Program-made: the position numbers and the translations under genes
In this document: positions 34,380 through 45,997 of the stretch, one piece after another
Position numbering within the stretch: position 1 is the first letter of the stretch
How the letters are laid out: each line of letters starts with the position of its first letter
NCBI GenBank assembly: GCA_036346405.1
Contig: CM070546.1
Location: 95,044,955 to 95,108,954 of the forward strand
Source of the DNA: Phyllostachys edulis
Taxonomy: Eukaryota; Streptophyta; Magnoliopsida; Poales; Poaceae
Length of the DNA stretch: 64,000 nucleotides
Direction: 5' to 3'
The notes under the pieces: model-generated
Told to the model about the DNA's origin: nothing
The model's database searches: none
The model's input: only the letters and a program-made list of their open reading frames with translations

Positions 34380-35000
34380 CAAGAAAGTCCGCCTCTCACT
34401 TGCGGTTGTCCTCGCTTTGGAGCGAATTAGGTGTAGTGGTGCCGAGAGCATTTCCAATTGGAGAGAGCGGTGACGGATCCGGGCAGGAGGACACCTTGAC
34501 CCGTACATGAGTGAGAATGGGGTCGCTCCAAAGGAGCAATTTAGGGTCGTCGCGATGCCCCATAGGATGCCGGGAGTTTCTCTACGGGTTCCCCGCTTGA
34601 GTGCACTTGTTTCAAGGTGGTGGCGTATTCTTGCGTGACTAGCCCATTGGTTCTTCCCATGGCCCCGCTGGTTTTTGGACGAGCCACCGTAACAAAGCCA
34701 AGGGTGGTCCCGGCGGAGTTACGTAAATCAAGGCTAGAGCGTCAATTGGGTATCGTTATCCACCGTGAGTTCCTTAGGAACACCGGCGATGATTTATATT
34801 CTTCCAAACGAATTCCATCATGGCGCGAGGCGTGATGGAGGCTAGGCTCTCGCCTCTACCCATTCGATGATGTAATTCACCGATGCTACCACACGCCAGT
34901 TTCTTGCCCTGGGGATGGCCCGAGCAGGTCCATTCCCCATCGGGCAAAAGGCCAGGTGATTGGTATGGTGCGCAGGGGATTAGCAGGATCGATGTGATTG
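34380..35000 (-). pseudogene. Tat element integrase, broken
   Basis: Minus strand: PFARWGMDLLGP (first catalytic Asp) at about 34920, YHRMGR/VWKNI pieces near 34800, ELTVDNDTQ (second catalytic Asp) at about 34740, and CSFGATPFSLMYGS near 34520. The zinc-binding segment (KTLHQGF...LRKHEGCQKMA) is just upstream at about 35010-35090. Frames change several times. Confidence 0.82.
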
Positions 35001-35602
35001 GCTGCCATCTTTTGGCATCCCTCGTGCTTCCTGAGCGTGTCGAGGGCATCCTGCACCATTGTGAGCCGACAAAAGCCTTGGTGAAGTGTTTTTGCTGCGA
35101 TTTCCCTTAGCGCGATATGAGAGGTGCAGAGGCCCTCATGAACGTCCAAAAGAAGTGTCATGTTTGACGGTGTCCAAGCGAATATGCCAGTGTTGGAATT
35201 TAAGAACTCCATTAGCTCCTTCTCCATCTTTCCTGGGATAACAACCCCGATTCTAAGAGACCGCGGGTCACCCTGGTCGAAGAGTCGTACTTCCTGCAGG
35301 TCCTCCTCCGAACGAGGCTTAAGGGAGCACCTCGCTGGAGGGGGTACATCCTTGGTGTGCCTTGGTGAGAGAGGCAAGGGCATGTCCTCCTTTGACTCCT
35401 TGGGTTCGAGAAAGTTGATGTCGCTGGAGTTAGCTGCCGCTTTGTGGTACAGACGGCGAGCTAAGTCTTGATCACCCTCACGGAGATGACCACGAGGGCC
35501 TCGTATCTTTAAGCACGTAGTTTTGATGTACCGCCGCACGTAAGCTGTTGAGAGTTGCCCTTCCCATGATAGCATTGAATGGGGACTCGATGTCAACAAC
35601 AT
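35001..35602 (-). pseudogene. Protease end joined to integrase zinc domain, RT deleted
   Basis: One open minus frame runs from the protease C-terminal segment (LSWEGQLSTAYVRRYIKTTC) through a linker and LMEFLNSNTGIFAWTPSNM, the point where RT should begin. About 25 codons later it passes into the integrase zinc segment. RT palm, catalytic YVDD/FIDD and RNase H are absent. The join is in frame, so the deletion does not itself introduce a stop. Confidence 0.85.
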
Positions 35603-36100
35603 CGAACCCGACGCTTCAGGCGGTGATTCTCCGTGATCCTAACGCCATGAGGAGTTCGATCCTCCCAAGGGGTTGAATGGATTTTCTGGCACGGCCGGCG
35701 AGAGGGCAATCGGATGGCGAGGGATGCCAGATGATAGCCCCCCGACTCCTATAGTTCCTTGAGCGCACGCAGTAGAGTATATCTCAGAGAGCTTCCTCCG
35801 TCGATAAGGATGCGGAGACCTCGCAATTGGATATTGTGGCGCACTAAGAGGGCGCCATCATGAGGAAACCTTAAGCCTTGTGCATCATCACCGTGAAGCT
35901 AAGAGAAATGCTTGTCCATTTGGGAGGGACGCTTTGAGGAGCCACCCCCATGACATTGATTACTCGGGCGTACTCCCTCTGTTGGCGTTTTGATGCATGA
36001 CCGGAGGCCGAGCCCCCTATTATGACATTTACTTGTCTTTGCGGCGCTTGGAAGGGGAGTTCATGCTCAGCATCGTGCATGCGCTGCCCGAGGGGTAGAT
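35603..36100 (-). pseudogene. Tat element aspartic protease region
   Basis: Minus strand: RQVNVIIGGSASGHASKRQQ, then KWTSISLSF, and near 35800 GLRILIDGGSSL with the active-site D-G-G-S. A stop follows (ALKEL then TAG), so the domain is split from its C-terminal part at 35602. Confidence 0.78.
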
Positions 36101-36499
36101 CACCAGGGGCCTGTGCCTAGGCTGGTGGAATTGCCTGAAGGGGCATCGCCTCTGCAGCCGTGGGACGTGGCGGTGACGCTCGACGCGGCCCAGGGCCGTG
36201 TTCGAGGAGCTTCGCTTACTTCAATGTAATCGATGGCACTCATTCGATCATGCCCGCTCATCTTATGGTAGGCACACCAAATACTGCCTCCTTGATTTGG
36301 GTTGCCCTCCTTTCATTGCGGCCTTCATCGTGACATCCTTCCAAAGGGCTTTTGGTCTCGATTCCTTCTTGGGTCCTTCGATGGAGTTGCTCCCCGCTCC
36401 TCATGAAGGAGTGTCGATTCTGACAAGAATCTTGGAGTCACGTTCCCCGCCAGAGTGATCCCTCCGGTCATTGCCCTTCCTCCCGGGAGAGCTTTTTGA

Positions 36500-38261
36500 C
36501 TTCTTCCCGGAGGAGATGCTTTAAATCTGCGGAGAAATCCTTCTTAGCTGTGTCGTCTTCTTCTCCTCGGCGATTTTTCCACGACCTCAAGAGCTCATGG
36601 GTCATCCTCGGGGATCTCTACCAAGCGCAAGCGATTGAGTTCTCTCGGAGCAGCCCTTCTTTGCACGCATTGATGACTGTGGAGTCCGGGGCATCGCCAC
36701 CGGCCGACTTTAGAGAAGCGCTTAAGAATTTCTCTTATGGACTCACCCTTCTGTTGCTTAATGCGAGGAAGAGCCGGTTGGGGAGCATGGGCGCTTATAG
36801 CTTTCTTGAAATTTGCACTCGAACTCTTCCTCACTGGTCCCAAGAATAGATGGAGCCTTTCTTTTGGTTGAAGAACCAGGAGCGCGCCATTCCAGAGAGG
36901 AACAGCGGGAGGCAGTTGCACATCTCTACTTCTCCACCTCCCCTAGCCCGAATCGTCGTGGAGTATACTTCCAGGAATTGTATGGGGTCAGAGTCCCCAT
37001 CATAAGGCCCGAGATTGGGCTGGCGGAACTTTGGTTGAAACGGAGCTTTAAAAATGTCTCGAGCGAGAGGGTTCCCAATCTCGGGGATGCCCCTGTCCCT
37101 TCGCGCGCGAGGTGATGGTGATCGCGCGGTGCGACGACGGCGGTGGCGGGGCTCTTCTGAGCTGGAAGAGCTAGATGCCCGCTGGTGGCGGCGATGGTGC
37201 AAGCGCATCGGCGAGTTGGAGTGTCTGCGTCGACTTACAGCTTGATCTGGTCGGGAGATTAGTGATTCAACATCCATTTGTTCACGGTGGTAGCGACCAT
37301 GCTCCCCAGTGGATCCGACTGGTGGCACGGGAACACGCCTAGTGCCCGCAGAGTACATGCTCTTCTGACCGCCTTGGCCACAACCTCCTTGATGTGAATC
37401 CTTACGGCTTGATGAGTGCACTTGGGCCATGACGGGTGGAATGGTCCATCCGCCTGAAGGTGCCGAAGGGGCCACAGGAGGAGTATCTTTTGGTCCTACG
37501 GGTCCCCTAGTCGCCCCTGGCCACGTAACACCTTAGGGGTGGAGACTTGCATTAACCGGAGGGAGTTGGTTTACCATCTCCGGGTGCAGGCGCATTTGCC
37601 CAGGCAGAGGAGTTTGAAGAGGGGGCCGCGGAGCGCCCATTGCAAAGGGCATGAGCTCAGGCCTTGGAGGCTGAGGCGACGGGATGAACTGTAATGGAAC
37701 AGGCTGAGCTCCTCCCCATCCAAAGTTCAGCGGGTGCATCGGCCAGTAAGGAGCCCCGTTCATCACCGCCGCGTGGGCGAGTGGAGGGAGGTTGTAAGGA
37801 AGTCCCCCTTGCATCCCTCCGAGGAAGGCTCCGCGAGCGGCCGGGTCAGAGGCCACTTGAATTGAAGGTGGTGCTGGGAGCGGAGAGATGTGTTGAAAGC
37901 CACTAGTGGTACGATATGTGGCCATCATGTAGTCCACCACCTGCCTTGCAGTTGCCTCCACCATTGCTTGGCAATTAGCAGCGTTGAGCTCCCCAGGAGC
38001 TGCGGACGGCCTTGGGGTGTCGATGGCGCTTCGGGCCTCTTGCCTTTGGCTCGACACTGCGCCAGTTGGTGCGATGGATGTGGGAACATTGTCCACTCCG
38101 GGGATGCGTAGGACATTGTCTGCCCCGGGGTGAACAGCCCCGATCTCCGAAGATAACCCGCGTCTTGGGTTTTTTTTCGAGAACGGGCGATGGTCCGTCC
38201 ATGGCTCCTCATGCTCTGGGGGAGTCCACGCGGACTTAGAGTACTTCTTGGTAGGAGCCAT
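36500..38261 (-). pseudogene. Tat element gag
   Basis: Start at the ATG at 38261 (MAPTKKYSKSAW), 43 bases inside the LTR edge. A long proline-rich N-terminal region runs to a stop at 37533. In the same region of sequence 37475-36831 continues with an Arg/Ser-rich stretch (RHRRRRTARSPSPRARRDRG), then FRQPNLGPYDGDSDPIQFLE and CLPLFLSGMARSWFF, the gag core. A frameshift near 36860 leads to KAISAHAPQPALPRIKQQKG and ESIREILKRFSKV, the capsid end. No zinc knuckle was recognised. Confidence 0.85.
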
Positions 38262-38283
38262 AGCCTTTCGTTGATTAGCTACG

Positions 38284-38302
38284 GTCCCCACGGACGGCGC
38301 CA
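38284..38302 (-). other. Tat element primer-binding site
   Basis: Minus strand TGGCGCCGTCCGTGGGGAC, next to the LTR. It resembles the complement of plant Asp tRNA (TGGCGCCGTTGCCGGGGA) with a few changes. Confidence 0.7.
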
Positions 38303-38303
38303 A

Positions 38304-38756
38304 TGTTGATCGTGTAAAATCGAACACAAGTAAGTGGGCGGACGTCGGCCGTGCTACGGGCCTTCGTCCATGAGAGCGAGCGTAACGCGAGGATTTATAC
38401 AGGTTCGGGGGTCCGAGAGGACCGCCCTACTCCTGTCGGTGGCCTGCGGGGGTTCGAGGATCCCTCCCGAAGGCTCACCTAGTGACTTGTTTGTATGTAT
38501 TGCTTCATAGCTCTCCCCCCTCAAGCAGGGATACATGGGGGTATTTATAGGCTCCCAAGCCTGTACAAAAGACCAAAATGCCCCTTGAGGGTTGGTTATT
38601 CTAAGGGTAGATCCAGGGGGTATTACAGTCTTTTACAGGTACAAGTGAGGGATACCGATGGTCTTTGTCAGGTGATTACATTTCCAGATCTGATGGACCG
38701 GGGCTCACCACGAGGAGTGGGTCCTACTAACGAGGGGATAAAATATTCCTCCAACA
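38304..38756 (-). repeat. Tat element 5' LTR
   Basis: 453 bp, TGTTGATCG...CTCCAACA. The minus-strand TATA box (CTATAAATAC) is at 38541-38550. It differs from the 3' LTR mainly by one- and two-base gaps. Confidence 0.92.
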
Positions 38757-38761
38757 ACTCC

Positions 38762-39330
38762 CTTTGCCTCACGATGTCTGGTTGAACTCCAGGTGAGATG
38801 TTGTGTCATCCATGGACTGTTCAATACTTTCTCGATCGAGTGTCGGATTACTTTACGTGGTCGAACACTTCGACTACTAGTGGCATGGCCATGCACTTTC
38901 TTTATCCGACCACAACAACGGGCCCAGAGACATCTATCCTGTTATGTTAGGAGGGGCAAATCCCATATCCGACCAGTCACATTCCTCTGCATGTTTTATA
39001 GCATACCCGAAAGCTACCTTTATAACTACCCAGTTACGGAGTAGCGTTTGGCAACCCCTAAGAGTGCTATTACACATGTAGGAAACCATGCTGATCTCAG
39101 GTCTAAGGATTATACATCAACATTGCTTGAGACCAACTAATGACACATCGAATCATAACAATCTCAATAGTGTCTCAAGGTGGGTCTAATCCAATATCAT
39201 GTTCTCTAACATGTGTCCATATTATTGGTTTGATATCTCCATATCCATGACCCGTGAAACATAGTCATCATCCAATACATATGCTAGTCTATTCATATGT
39301 GTCCTCATATATTTCCGACCAGGGATCGTG
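38762..39330 (-). repeat. Copia 3' LTR, 5' portion, truncated
   Basis: Matches the 5' LTR at about 54467-55018 (CCTTTGC(C/A)TCACGATGTCTG to CCGACCAGG). The last 170 or so bases of the LTR are absent; instead the sequence passes straight into RNase H coding (39331-39351, encoding RRYHLI). Polypurine tract and pol end are lost. Confidence 0.85.
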
Positions 39331-39356
39331 AATAAGATGATAGCGCCTGAGTATAT

Positions 39357-42300
39357 TGTAAGACCCGGGATTAACACTCCCGAATCCTCTGTGCATTTCT
39401 GAACTAGTCCCATGATCAGTAGCTAGTTCACACAGTAAACAAATATGGTAACAAAATCATATCACAACTTTATTAATAAATAACAACAGAGTTTATTACA
39501 AAAGGGCTTACAAGCCAACAATAAATAACACAATGGAAGACAAGGTGTAGTAGAGTCCAAGTTAATCCGCCACGTGCAATCGATGAGAAGCGGCCTAGTC
39601 GTCGAGATCCACACCGGTGGCAAAGTCCTTCAACTCAAATTATTTGCATTAAGCAAGAATGAGCACAACTACTGTGCTCTCAAGTTACACCTAATATGGA
39701 ATTGTAATGCATGCATAAGGTAAACCAAGGACATTGGCGGGGTTATTTTGCATAAAACAACAGTTTTAGTTTAAATAGTCATAATAGATTGCAAGGCCAT
39801 TTTCATACAGATTTAAAATCATAATTTAAATAACAAATGTATAATGTGGATAACCTCCAACAAAGGTGATGGATATCCTCCAATCACAATGGCTAACCGC
39901 CTAATTTTCCCACAGACTAACCATCCCGAAAACATCTCGTTGAGTTCAATTTAAAACCAAAAACAAGTCTAACTCAAAGTGGCTTTGCTAGCATGTCCAT
40001 GACCATGACGCGCTATTCAATAGTTTTACACTCTGCAGAGTTTGTGCGGCTTTACCCACAAGACACGAATTCTCTAGTTTATCCCAAGATATATCTATGC
40101 CACCGCCACTACCTAAGGTGGCGGTCTAGAGCACGTGACAAGGCCTTTACAATGATCTTCCTCGAAATACTCATGCCCGCTAAGGTTTAGCCCCCTTTGG
40201 ACTAACCATCCGCAGTTCGGGGCCCCTCTTGCGCCAAAGTGGGACTATAGTCTATCCGACACCCACTCATACAAATGGCACGACTATCTACGAGGTATCC
40301 CAAATTAATGAGCAGGTCCTACTCCCCATCTTGAGGACATGTGGTTGCACGTGAGGCATAGCCCATTATAGGCATAGCAAAGGAACGCCAAAGACCGGTC
40401 CTTAATCGACTTGGGCGTCTTTCAAAATCAAACCACAGGTTTTAATCCTAACCAGATTAAACCTGCATAAACCTCGCACCCACCTTTCATCCGCTACGCC
40501 CAAGTCCAAACCATTTTTATTTTGTTTTAGTGAAAACCATCTTTACAAACTCTCTATGGTAAAACAATACCATAGATTTAATTTTAAACAATTTGTAATG
40601 GTTTGGCTAAATCCTCCCAAAAATCAAAATCATGGTCTAAACTTTTGCTAGGCATTTCCAAACAATTTATCTATGGTGACAAGGGATGACATTTCAATAT
40701 TCAAGGTTGGCTATACAATAGCAAATGGAATAACTAAGCATTTAAACAGGATACTAAAATAATTGACTAAAAATATGCATGCAATAATAATTTTAAAAAC
40801 GGAATTAAATAACTTTAAAATAGTAGGTGCAACATGGTCAAAGTGTAACTTGCCTTGCTTGATGGATTATTCTCAAACGGCGTTGAAATTCGGTCGTCCG
40901 AAGTCGTCGAAATCTATACGCGTAAACGATTCGAATTCAAATAATATTCAAATAAAATCCAAATAAAATCCAAAAATTATAACATAAATACTGCTAGGAA
41001 GGTATCGATTTTATATGAATTTAGGAAGTTGAATCGACGCAATCGGAGTTCGTATGAGTGAGAACGAAATTCCGGAAGGTTGAATGTCACATGAAATAAT
41101 ACAATTCCGAAAATTATACTATTCATCGGAAATTATGGTTTCGGATAACTGGAAACAAAGAAAGAGTTTTATGACCAAGGTGATGGTGACGGAAGTACGA
41201 TATGTCGAGGCAAACTCAATAATGTTGATGGCTCGGACAGATAATATTCGATGCTATGGCCTTGATCTGAGAGAAAATCTTCGCGAACGGCAAGCGATGA
41301 CGGTGTTGCGGCAAACGGAGAGGAGTTAGTGGATGAGGTTTGTGGCGATTTGAAGAGGGAACCGCGAGGAACGGCACGCTCAACTTCGGTTGAGTGGAAT
41401 GTGCACGGTTGGACCGATGGCGGCAACGACGCGCAAAATGGACTAAATAATTAACGGAAATTAAATAAAATCTAAAAATTATGAAATAAATACTGGGAAT
41501 AGTAGGTGAATTTAGATGAATTTAGAAAAAAGAATCAACGGATTTGAAGCTTGCTTGTGAGAGAACGATTTTTAGAAAGAATAAAATGGACAAGTGCTAA
41601 AGGGCTGCATGACTAATAAATTAGTTTATCGTTCACTTTCTTCAACATTCGGCATGAAGCGAAGTATGGAAAAAGAAATGGCGGTCATGAAGGGTGGTGC
41701 TCGGTGAGTTCCCCGACACGGAGGTGAGCAACATGTAGAACGCGACGATCGCGAAGCCATGGGTGGAGACTATTTGGCGGAGCTAGCTCGACGGCGCATA
41801 ATTCGCAAAGGAAAAGGCTTGATCTCGGTTCGGATGTTGATATTGCCAATGAATCAGCGGCATTCCGACGGCCATGAGGGGTGGAATGGAGAGAGGGACG
41901 ACGGGATGCGGTGCTCACCTCGGTTGTGGAGGAATGTGTACGGATGGCGGAGACGAGGACGACGACGCGTCGGCATGGCGTGGGCTCCGCGGTGGCGGCA
42001 GTGTTCGGCGATGTTCCGGCGAAGGCGAGGCAGCGTAGAGAACGTCGCGGCGCGGCTAGCGGTGTGGTCGATGGTGCCGGGCTCCACCGTGAGAGCGCTA
42101 GAGGCAGCACAAAGGGAGCTCGGTCGGCGGGAAAATCTTCGATTGTGAAGAGGAGAAAGGAGAGAGGAGCTAAGATTTTCGGGATGAATGAGTGAAGCAT
42201 TGCGCACCGGTGCTTCCTTTTATAGGGCGAGGAGGCGGGAGAGGGAGATCGAGGGGCGGCTGTTTTGAGTGCAAATGAAGACGAAGTGAAACGGCTTAAA

Positions 42301-43300
42301 TTGATTGTAGGTGGTGGAAGAAACGTGCAATTGAAGGTGTTACTACGTGCGTGACGATAATGCGGTCGTTTACGCCTCGACGGATTTCAATTTAATGCAT
42401 TGAGTGGGGAGAATGGGGAGAAAGAAGTGGTGGCGCCATTAATGGAGTTGAAGCTCGGTTTTCTGCAGATTGCGACAAAAATAGATTGATTCGGAGAACA
42501 CCAAATCAGGGATTGGGAGAGGAGATCAAGACGGACGCGTGGCGCAAAACGGCTCGCCTTTATGTGCACCGTAGAGAAAGATATCGAATTTGGAAGTTTT
42601 GGGTTGGTTGCGTACACGTTCTGGAGCAATTCTCGGCTGGAGGTTGAGGATGAACAGTACCGCGCGATTTACTGCAGCACGTTGGATCTGGATGAACAGT
42701 ACCCGACGGTTACTGTAGCGGTGCGGCAGGAGAGAGAAAGAGAGGAATAAAAGAATAAAAGGAATATATATATTGATTAGAGACAAAAGGGCAAGTGGTA
42801 GCCATGCATGAAGAACCTGGATGTTAAGTGTGCATGACTTTGGGCAGAATCAAGAGGGGTGACCCGATGGGAAGCTCCACGTGGAAGAAAATAATTTTTT
42901 TAATTTTCGAAATAAGGATTAAGCATTAAATCAAATATTTTTTGAACATAGCAAATAGAGTCCAAAAATTCTAGAAAAATTCTCAAAAATTCCTATAATT
43001 ATTTTGAACTTAATAAAAATAATTCCAACTTAAATGGTAATAGTTTTTGCTCATAATTTATTTTGCCTTTAAAATAATTAGGAAAAGCTTTTAAAATTTC
43101 AGAAAATTCTAAAATTAATTAATTTTATTTTTCAACTTTAACTCAAATTAAACTTCAAAAACTTTAATAAAACTTTAATTTTGACTTTTAAAACTTCGAA
43201 ATTCAAATAAAGCAATCAAACTCTTTCAAATTTCGAAAATCCAATAAAATAATAATTTTATTTAATTTTAATTTGGTAATGTAAACTTTAGGTCATTACA
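39357..43300 (-). mobile_element. Solo LTR, 3.9 kb, long-LTR gypsy family
   Basis: TGTAAGACCCGGG...GGTCATTACA, flanked by TATAT at 39352-39356 and 43301-43305. A strong minus-strand TATA box (TATAAAAGG) is at 42216-42224, giving U3 of about 1.1 kb and a further 2.8 kb to the 3' end. A diverged duplication of about 480 bp is visible (about 40960-41080 and 41450-41570). Blocks at 39988-40075 and near 41000 are shared with the other long LTRs. It interrupts copia RNase H. ORFs at 41685-42207 on both strands lie just after the TATA box and have no recognisable family. Confidence 0.92.
42216..42224 (-). promoter_or_regulatory. TATA box of the 3.9 kb solo LTR
   Basis: Minus strand TATAAAAGG in a GC-rich setting (CTCGCCC upstream). 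It is the best TATA match seen in the window. Confidence 0.65.
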
Positions 43301-43305
43301 TATAT

Positions 43306-43860
43306 GCTTGGACTTCGATGGGATCTAGGTTCCTTAGCTGCAAGAATGGCTCCATTGTTGTCACAATAGAGATCTATTGGGCTCGAGGCACTCGTAACCA
43401 CACCCAACTCAAAGAATAAAATTTCTTATCCAAACACCTTCTTTCGCAGCCTTGAAGCCACAATGTACTCGGCCTCTGTCAGGAATCGCAAAATCTCTTG
43501 CTTGGAACTTTTCGACTCACACCGCTCCTCCATTTAAAATGAATACAAAACCAGATTAAGAACGATAATCATCTTTGTCGGTTTGAAAGCTTGCATCCGT
43601 GTAACCATTTACAACGAGCTCTTCATCACCTCCATAAACTAGGAACACATCCTTAGTCCTTCTTAAGTACTTAAGAATGTTTTTCACAACTATCCAGTGA
43701 CCTTCACCGGGATCAGCTTGGTATCTGCTCGTTACACTTAGAGCATATGATACATCTGGTCGTGTACATAGCATGGCATACATGATAGATCCAATGGCCG
43801 AAGCATATGGAATATCACTCATTTTGTCTCGCTCATCAGTGGTCGTAGGACACTGATTCT
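43306..43860 (-). pseudogene. Copia RNase H
   Basis: Minus frame 43822-43556: MSDIPYASAIGSIMYAMLCT, RPDVSYALSVTSRYQ, then VNGYTDASFQTDKDDYRS with the catalytic Asp of GYTDASF. A stop replaces the next codon, after which SGFVFILNGGAVSWKSSKQE and DLYCDNNGAI are still readable. A frameshift with local deletion near 43870 separates it from RT. The far end was hit by the 3.9 kb solo LTR. Confidence 0.9.
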
Positions 43861-45027
43861 TGAGAATCCTCTCTTGGAATTTTGCATGTTGAACCGATTC
43901 AACACTTTGTCTATGTACATATCCTGGCTTAATCCAACTAGCATCTTAGATCTATCTTTATAGATCCTTATTCCCAAGATATATGTTGCATCTCCTAAAT
44001 CTTTCATTGAGAAACTATTTCTTAATGAAGTTTTAACAGATTCAAGCATTGGAATGTCATTTCCGACCAGTAGTATGTCCTCTACATACAAGATCAGAAT
44101 AGTAAGCGCGCTCCCACTAACCTTCATGTAAACACAAGGTTCTTCTTTGTTCTTGACGAAACCAAACCTTTTGATCTCCTCAACAAAACGTAAATTCCAA
44201 CTCCGAGATGCTTGCTTCAACCCATAAATGGACTTTTGAAGTTTGCATACTTTACTAGCATTCTTTGGATCGACAAAACCTTCAGGTTGTGTCATGTACA
44301 CATCCTCGTCTAGGTTTCCATTAAGGAAAGTCGTTTTGACATCCATTTGCCATATCTCATAGTCGAAATATGTAGCAATTGCTATAATGATCCGAATAGA
44401 TTTAAGCATCGCTACCGGTGAGAAAGTCTCATCATAGTCAACTCCTTGAACTTGTCGAAACCCTTTTGCGACTAGTCGATCCTTATGAATGTGAACATTT
44501 CCATCCATATCAATCTTTTTCTTATAAATCCATTTGCACTCAATGGTTTTAACACCATCAAGTAGATCGACCAGATTCCAAACCTGATTTTCTCTCATGG
44601 AGTTTATCTCGGATTTCATGGCTCCAAGCCATTTCTCAGAGTCTGGGTCCATCCTCGCTTCCTTATAAGTCTTTGGCTCATCATTATTCAATAACAATAC
44701 GTCATGCCCATACCTTGTAGGCAATTGACGTGGCCTTTTAGATCTACGTGGGGCTGGTGCCTCATCTACAGGTTCAACAACATTTTGTTCATCCTGTAGA
44801 GGTTCAGTAGGAGTTGAAACACTTTCAGAGGTTTCTCGAATTTCTTCGAGTTGCACCTTTCTTCCACTGACTCCTTTTGAAAGAAACTCTTTCTCCAAAA
44901 AGACACCATTTCGGGCAACAAAAACTTTACCTTCTTCCTGGTTGTAGAAATAATATCCTTTGGTTTCCCTAGGATATCCTATAAAGAAGCATTTATCTGA
45001 CTTGGGTGTGAGTTTGTCAGATGACAA
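43819..45027 (-). pseudogene. Copia reverse transcriptase, YVED at the active site
   Basis: 402-codon open frame. It contains the linker after integrase (DKCFFIGYPRETKGYYFYNQ), then NQVWNLVDLLDGVKTIECKW, RLVAKGFRQVQGVDYDETFS, WQMDVKTTFLNGNLDEDVYM and SIYGLKQASRSWN, all standard copia RT blocks. The catalytic box at 44077-44088 reads YVED instead of YVDD, which should abolish activity. A single TAG (45049-45051) separates this frame from the integrase frame. Confidence 0.93.
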
Positions 45028-45051
45028 ACGTTTAACATAGACATCACATCC

Positions 45052-45992
45052 CTAAATCCTTAGAAAAGACAAACTAGGACTCTTCCCAGTCCACATCTCA
45101 TATGGTGTCTTATCTACTGATTTAGATGGTACCTTATTTAAAATGAAAGCGACAGTTTCTAGAGCATAACCCCAAAAATACAATGGTAGATCTGATTGGC
45201 TCATCATTGATCGAACCATGTCCAACAAGGTCCTATTACGCCGCTCGGACACACCATTCCATTGTGGAGTGCCCGGTGGTGTAAACTGTGGAACAATTCC
45301 ACATTGTTTCAAATGACTACCAAACTCATGGCTCAAAAATTCACCTCCACGATCATATCGTAAAGATTTGATTGTCTTGCCAAGTTGATTCTGTACCTCA
45401 TTCTGGAACTCCTTGAACTTTTCAAAGGATTCCGACTTGTGCCTCATTAAGTAGATATATCCATATCTACTATAGTCATCGGTGAAAGTAATGAAGTACT
45501 GAAAACCACCTCTAGTTGTCGTACTCATTGGTCCACACACATCAGTATGTATGAGTGCCAACTGGTTGGACGCCCTTTCACTCCGACCAGTGAAAGGTAT
45601 CTTGGTCATCTTTCCGACCTGGCAAGACTCGCATATTTCAAATGATTCCAAATCAAAGGAGTTTAGAGTTCCATCATTATGGAGCTTTTTCATGCGTTTC
45701 TCACTTATGTGACCCAAACGACAATGCCAAATGAAAGTGAAATTCATTTCATTAGGCCGAAGCATTTTTGCATTAATATTATAGACGGACGCATCAACAA
45801 GATTTAAAATAAACAACTCATTCAAAACAGGTGGATAGCCATAAAACACTTCATTCAAAAATATAGAACAACCATTGTTCTCAATAATGAATTTATAACC
45901 CTCTGCCATCAAACATGAGGCAGAGATAATGTTTCTACTAATGGCTGGAACGTAATAACAATTATTCAATTCCATAATAAATCCTGAAGGCA
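45052..45992 (-). pseudogene. Copia integrase
   Basis: The zinc region (WHCRLGHISEKRMKKLHNDG ... CESCQVGKMTKIPF) and the core with DDE residues are visible: Asp in LIHTDVCGPM, Asp in SLRYDRGGEF, Glu in GVSERRNRTLLDM. It ends in a TAG stop in frame with the RT frame. Its N-terminal side was cut by the 5.2 kb solo LTR, whose target duplication AAAGT is at 45993-45997; reading frame is preserved across the site when the insertion is ignored. Confidence 0.93.
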
Positions 45993-45997
45993 AAAGT

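Larger units (their letters stand above)
29536..38756 (-). mobile_element. Tat-type Ty3/gypsy element lacking RT
   Basis: Bounded by ACTCC (29531-29535 and 38757-38761), with LTRs of 440 and 453 bp. The PBS resembles the Asp-tRNA type. Minus-strand gag, protease and integrase remnants are present, but no RT or RNase H. The LTR size, PBS and proline-rich gag resemble the rice RIRE2/Dasheng group; that is recognition from memory, not a search. About 4 kb of GC-rich repeats fill the space between integrase and the 3' LTR. It is non-autonomous. It inserted in the copia 3' LTR. Confidence 0.9.

Noticed and set aside
41685..42207. ORFs of 171, 129, 117 and 104 codons in the 3.9 kb solo LTR
   Set aside because: Four overlapping frames on both strands, no known motif, and GC-rich sequence just downstream of the TATA box. 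The 171-codon frame could be a leader ORF but nothing supports it.
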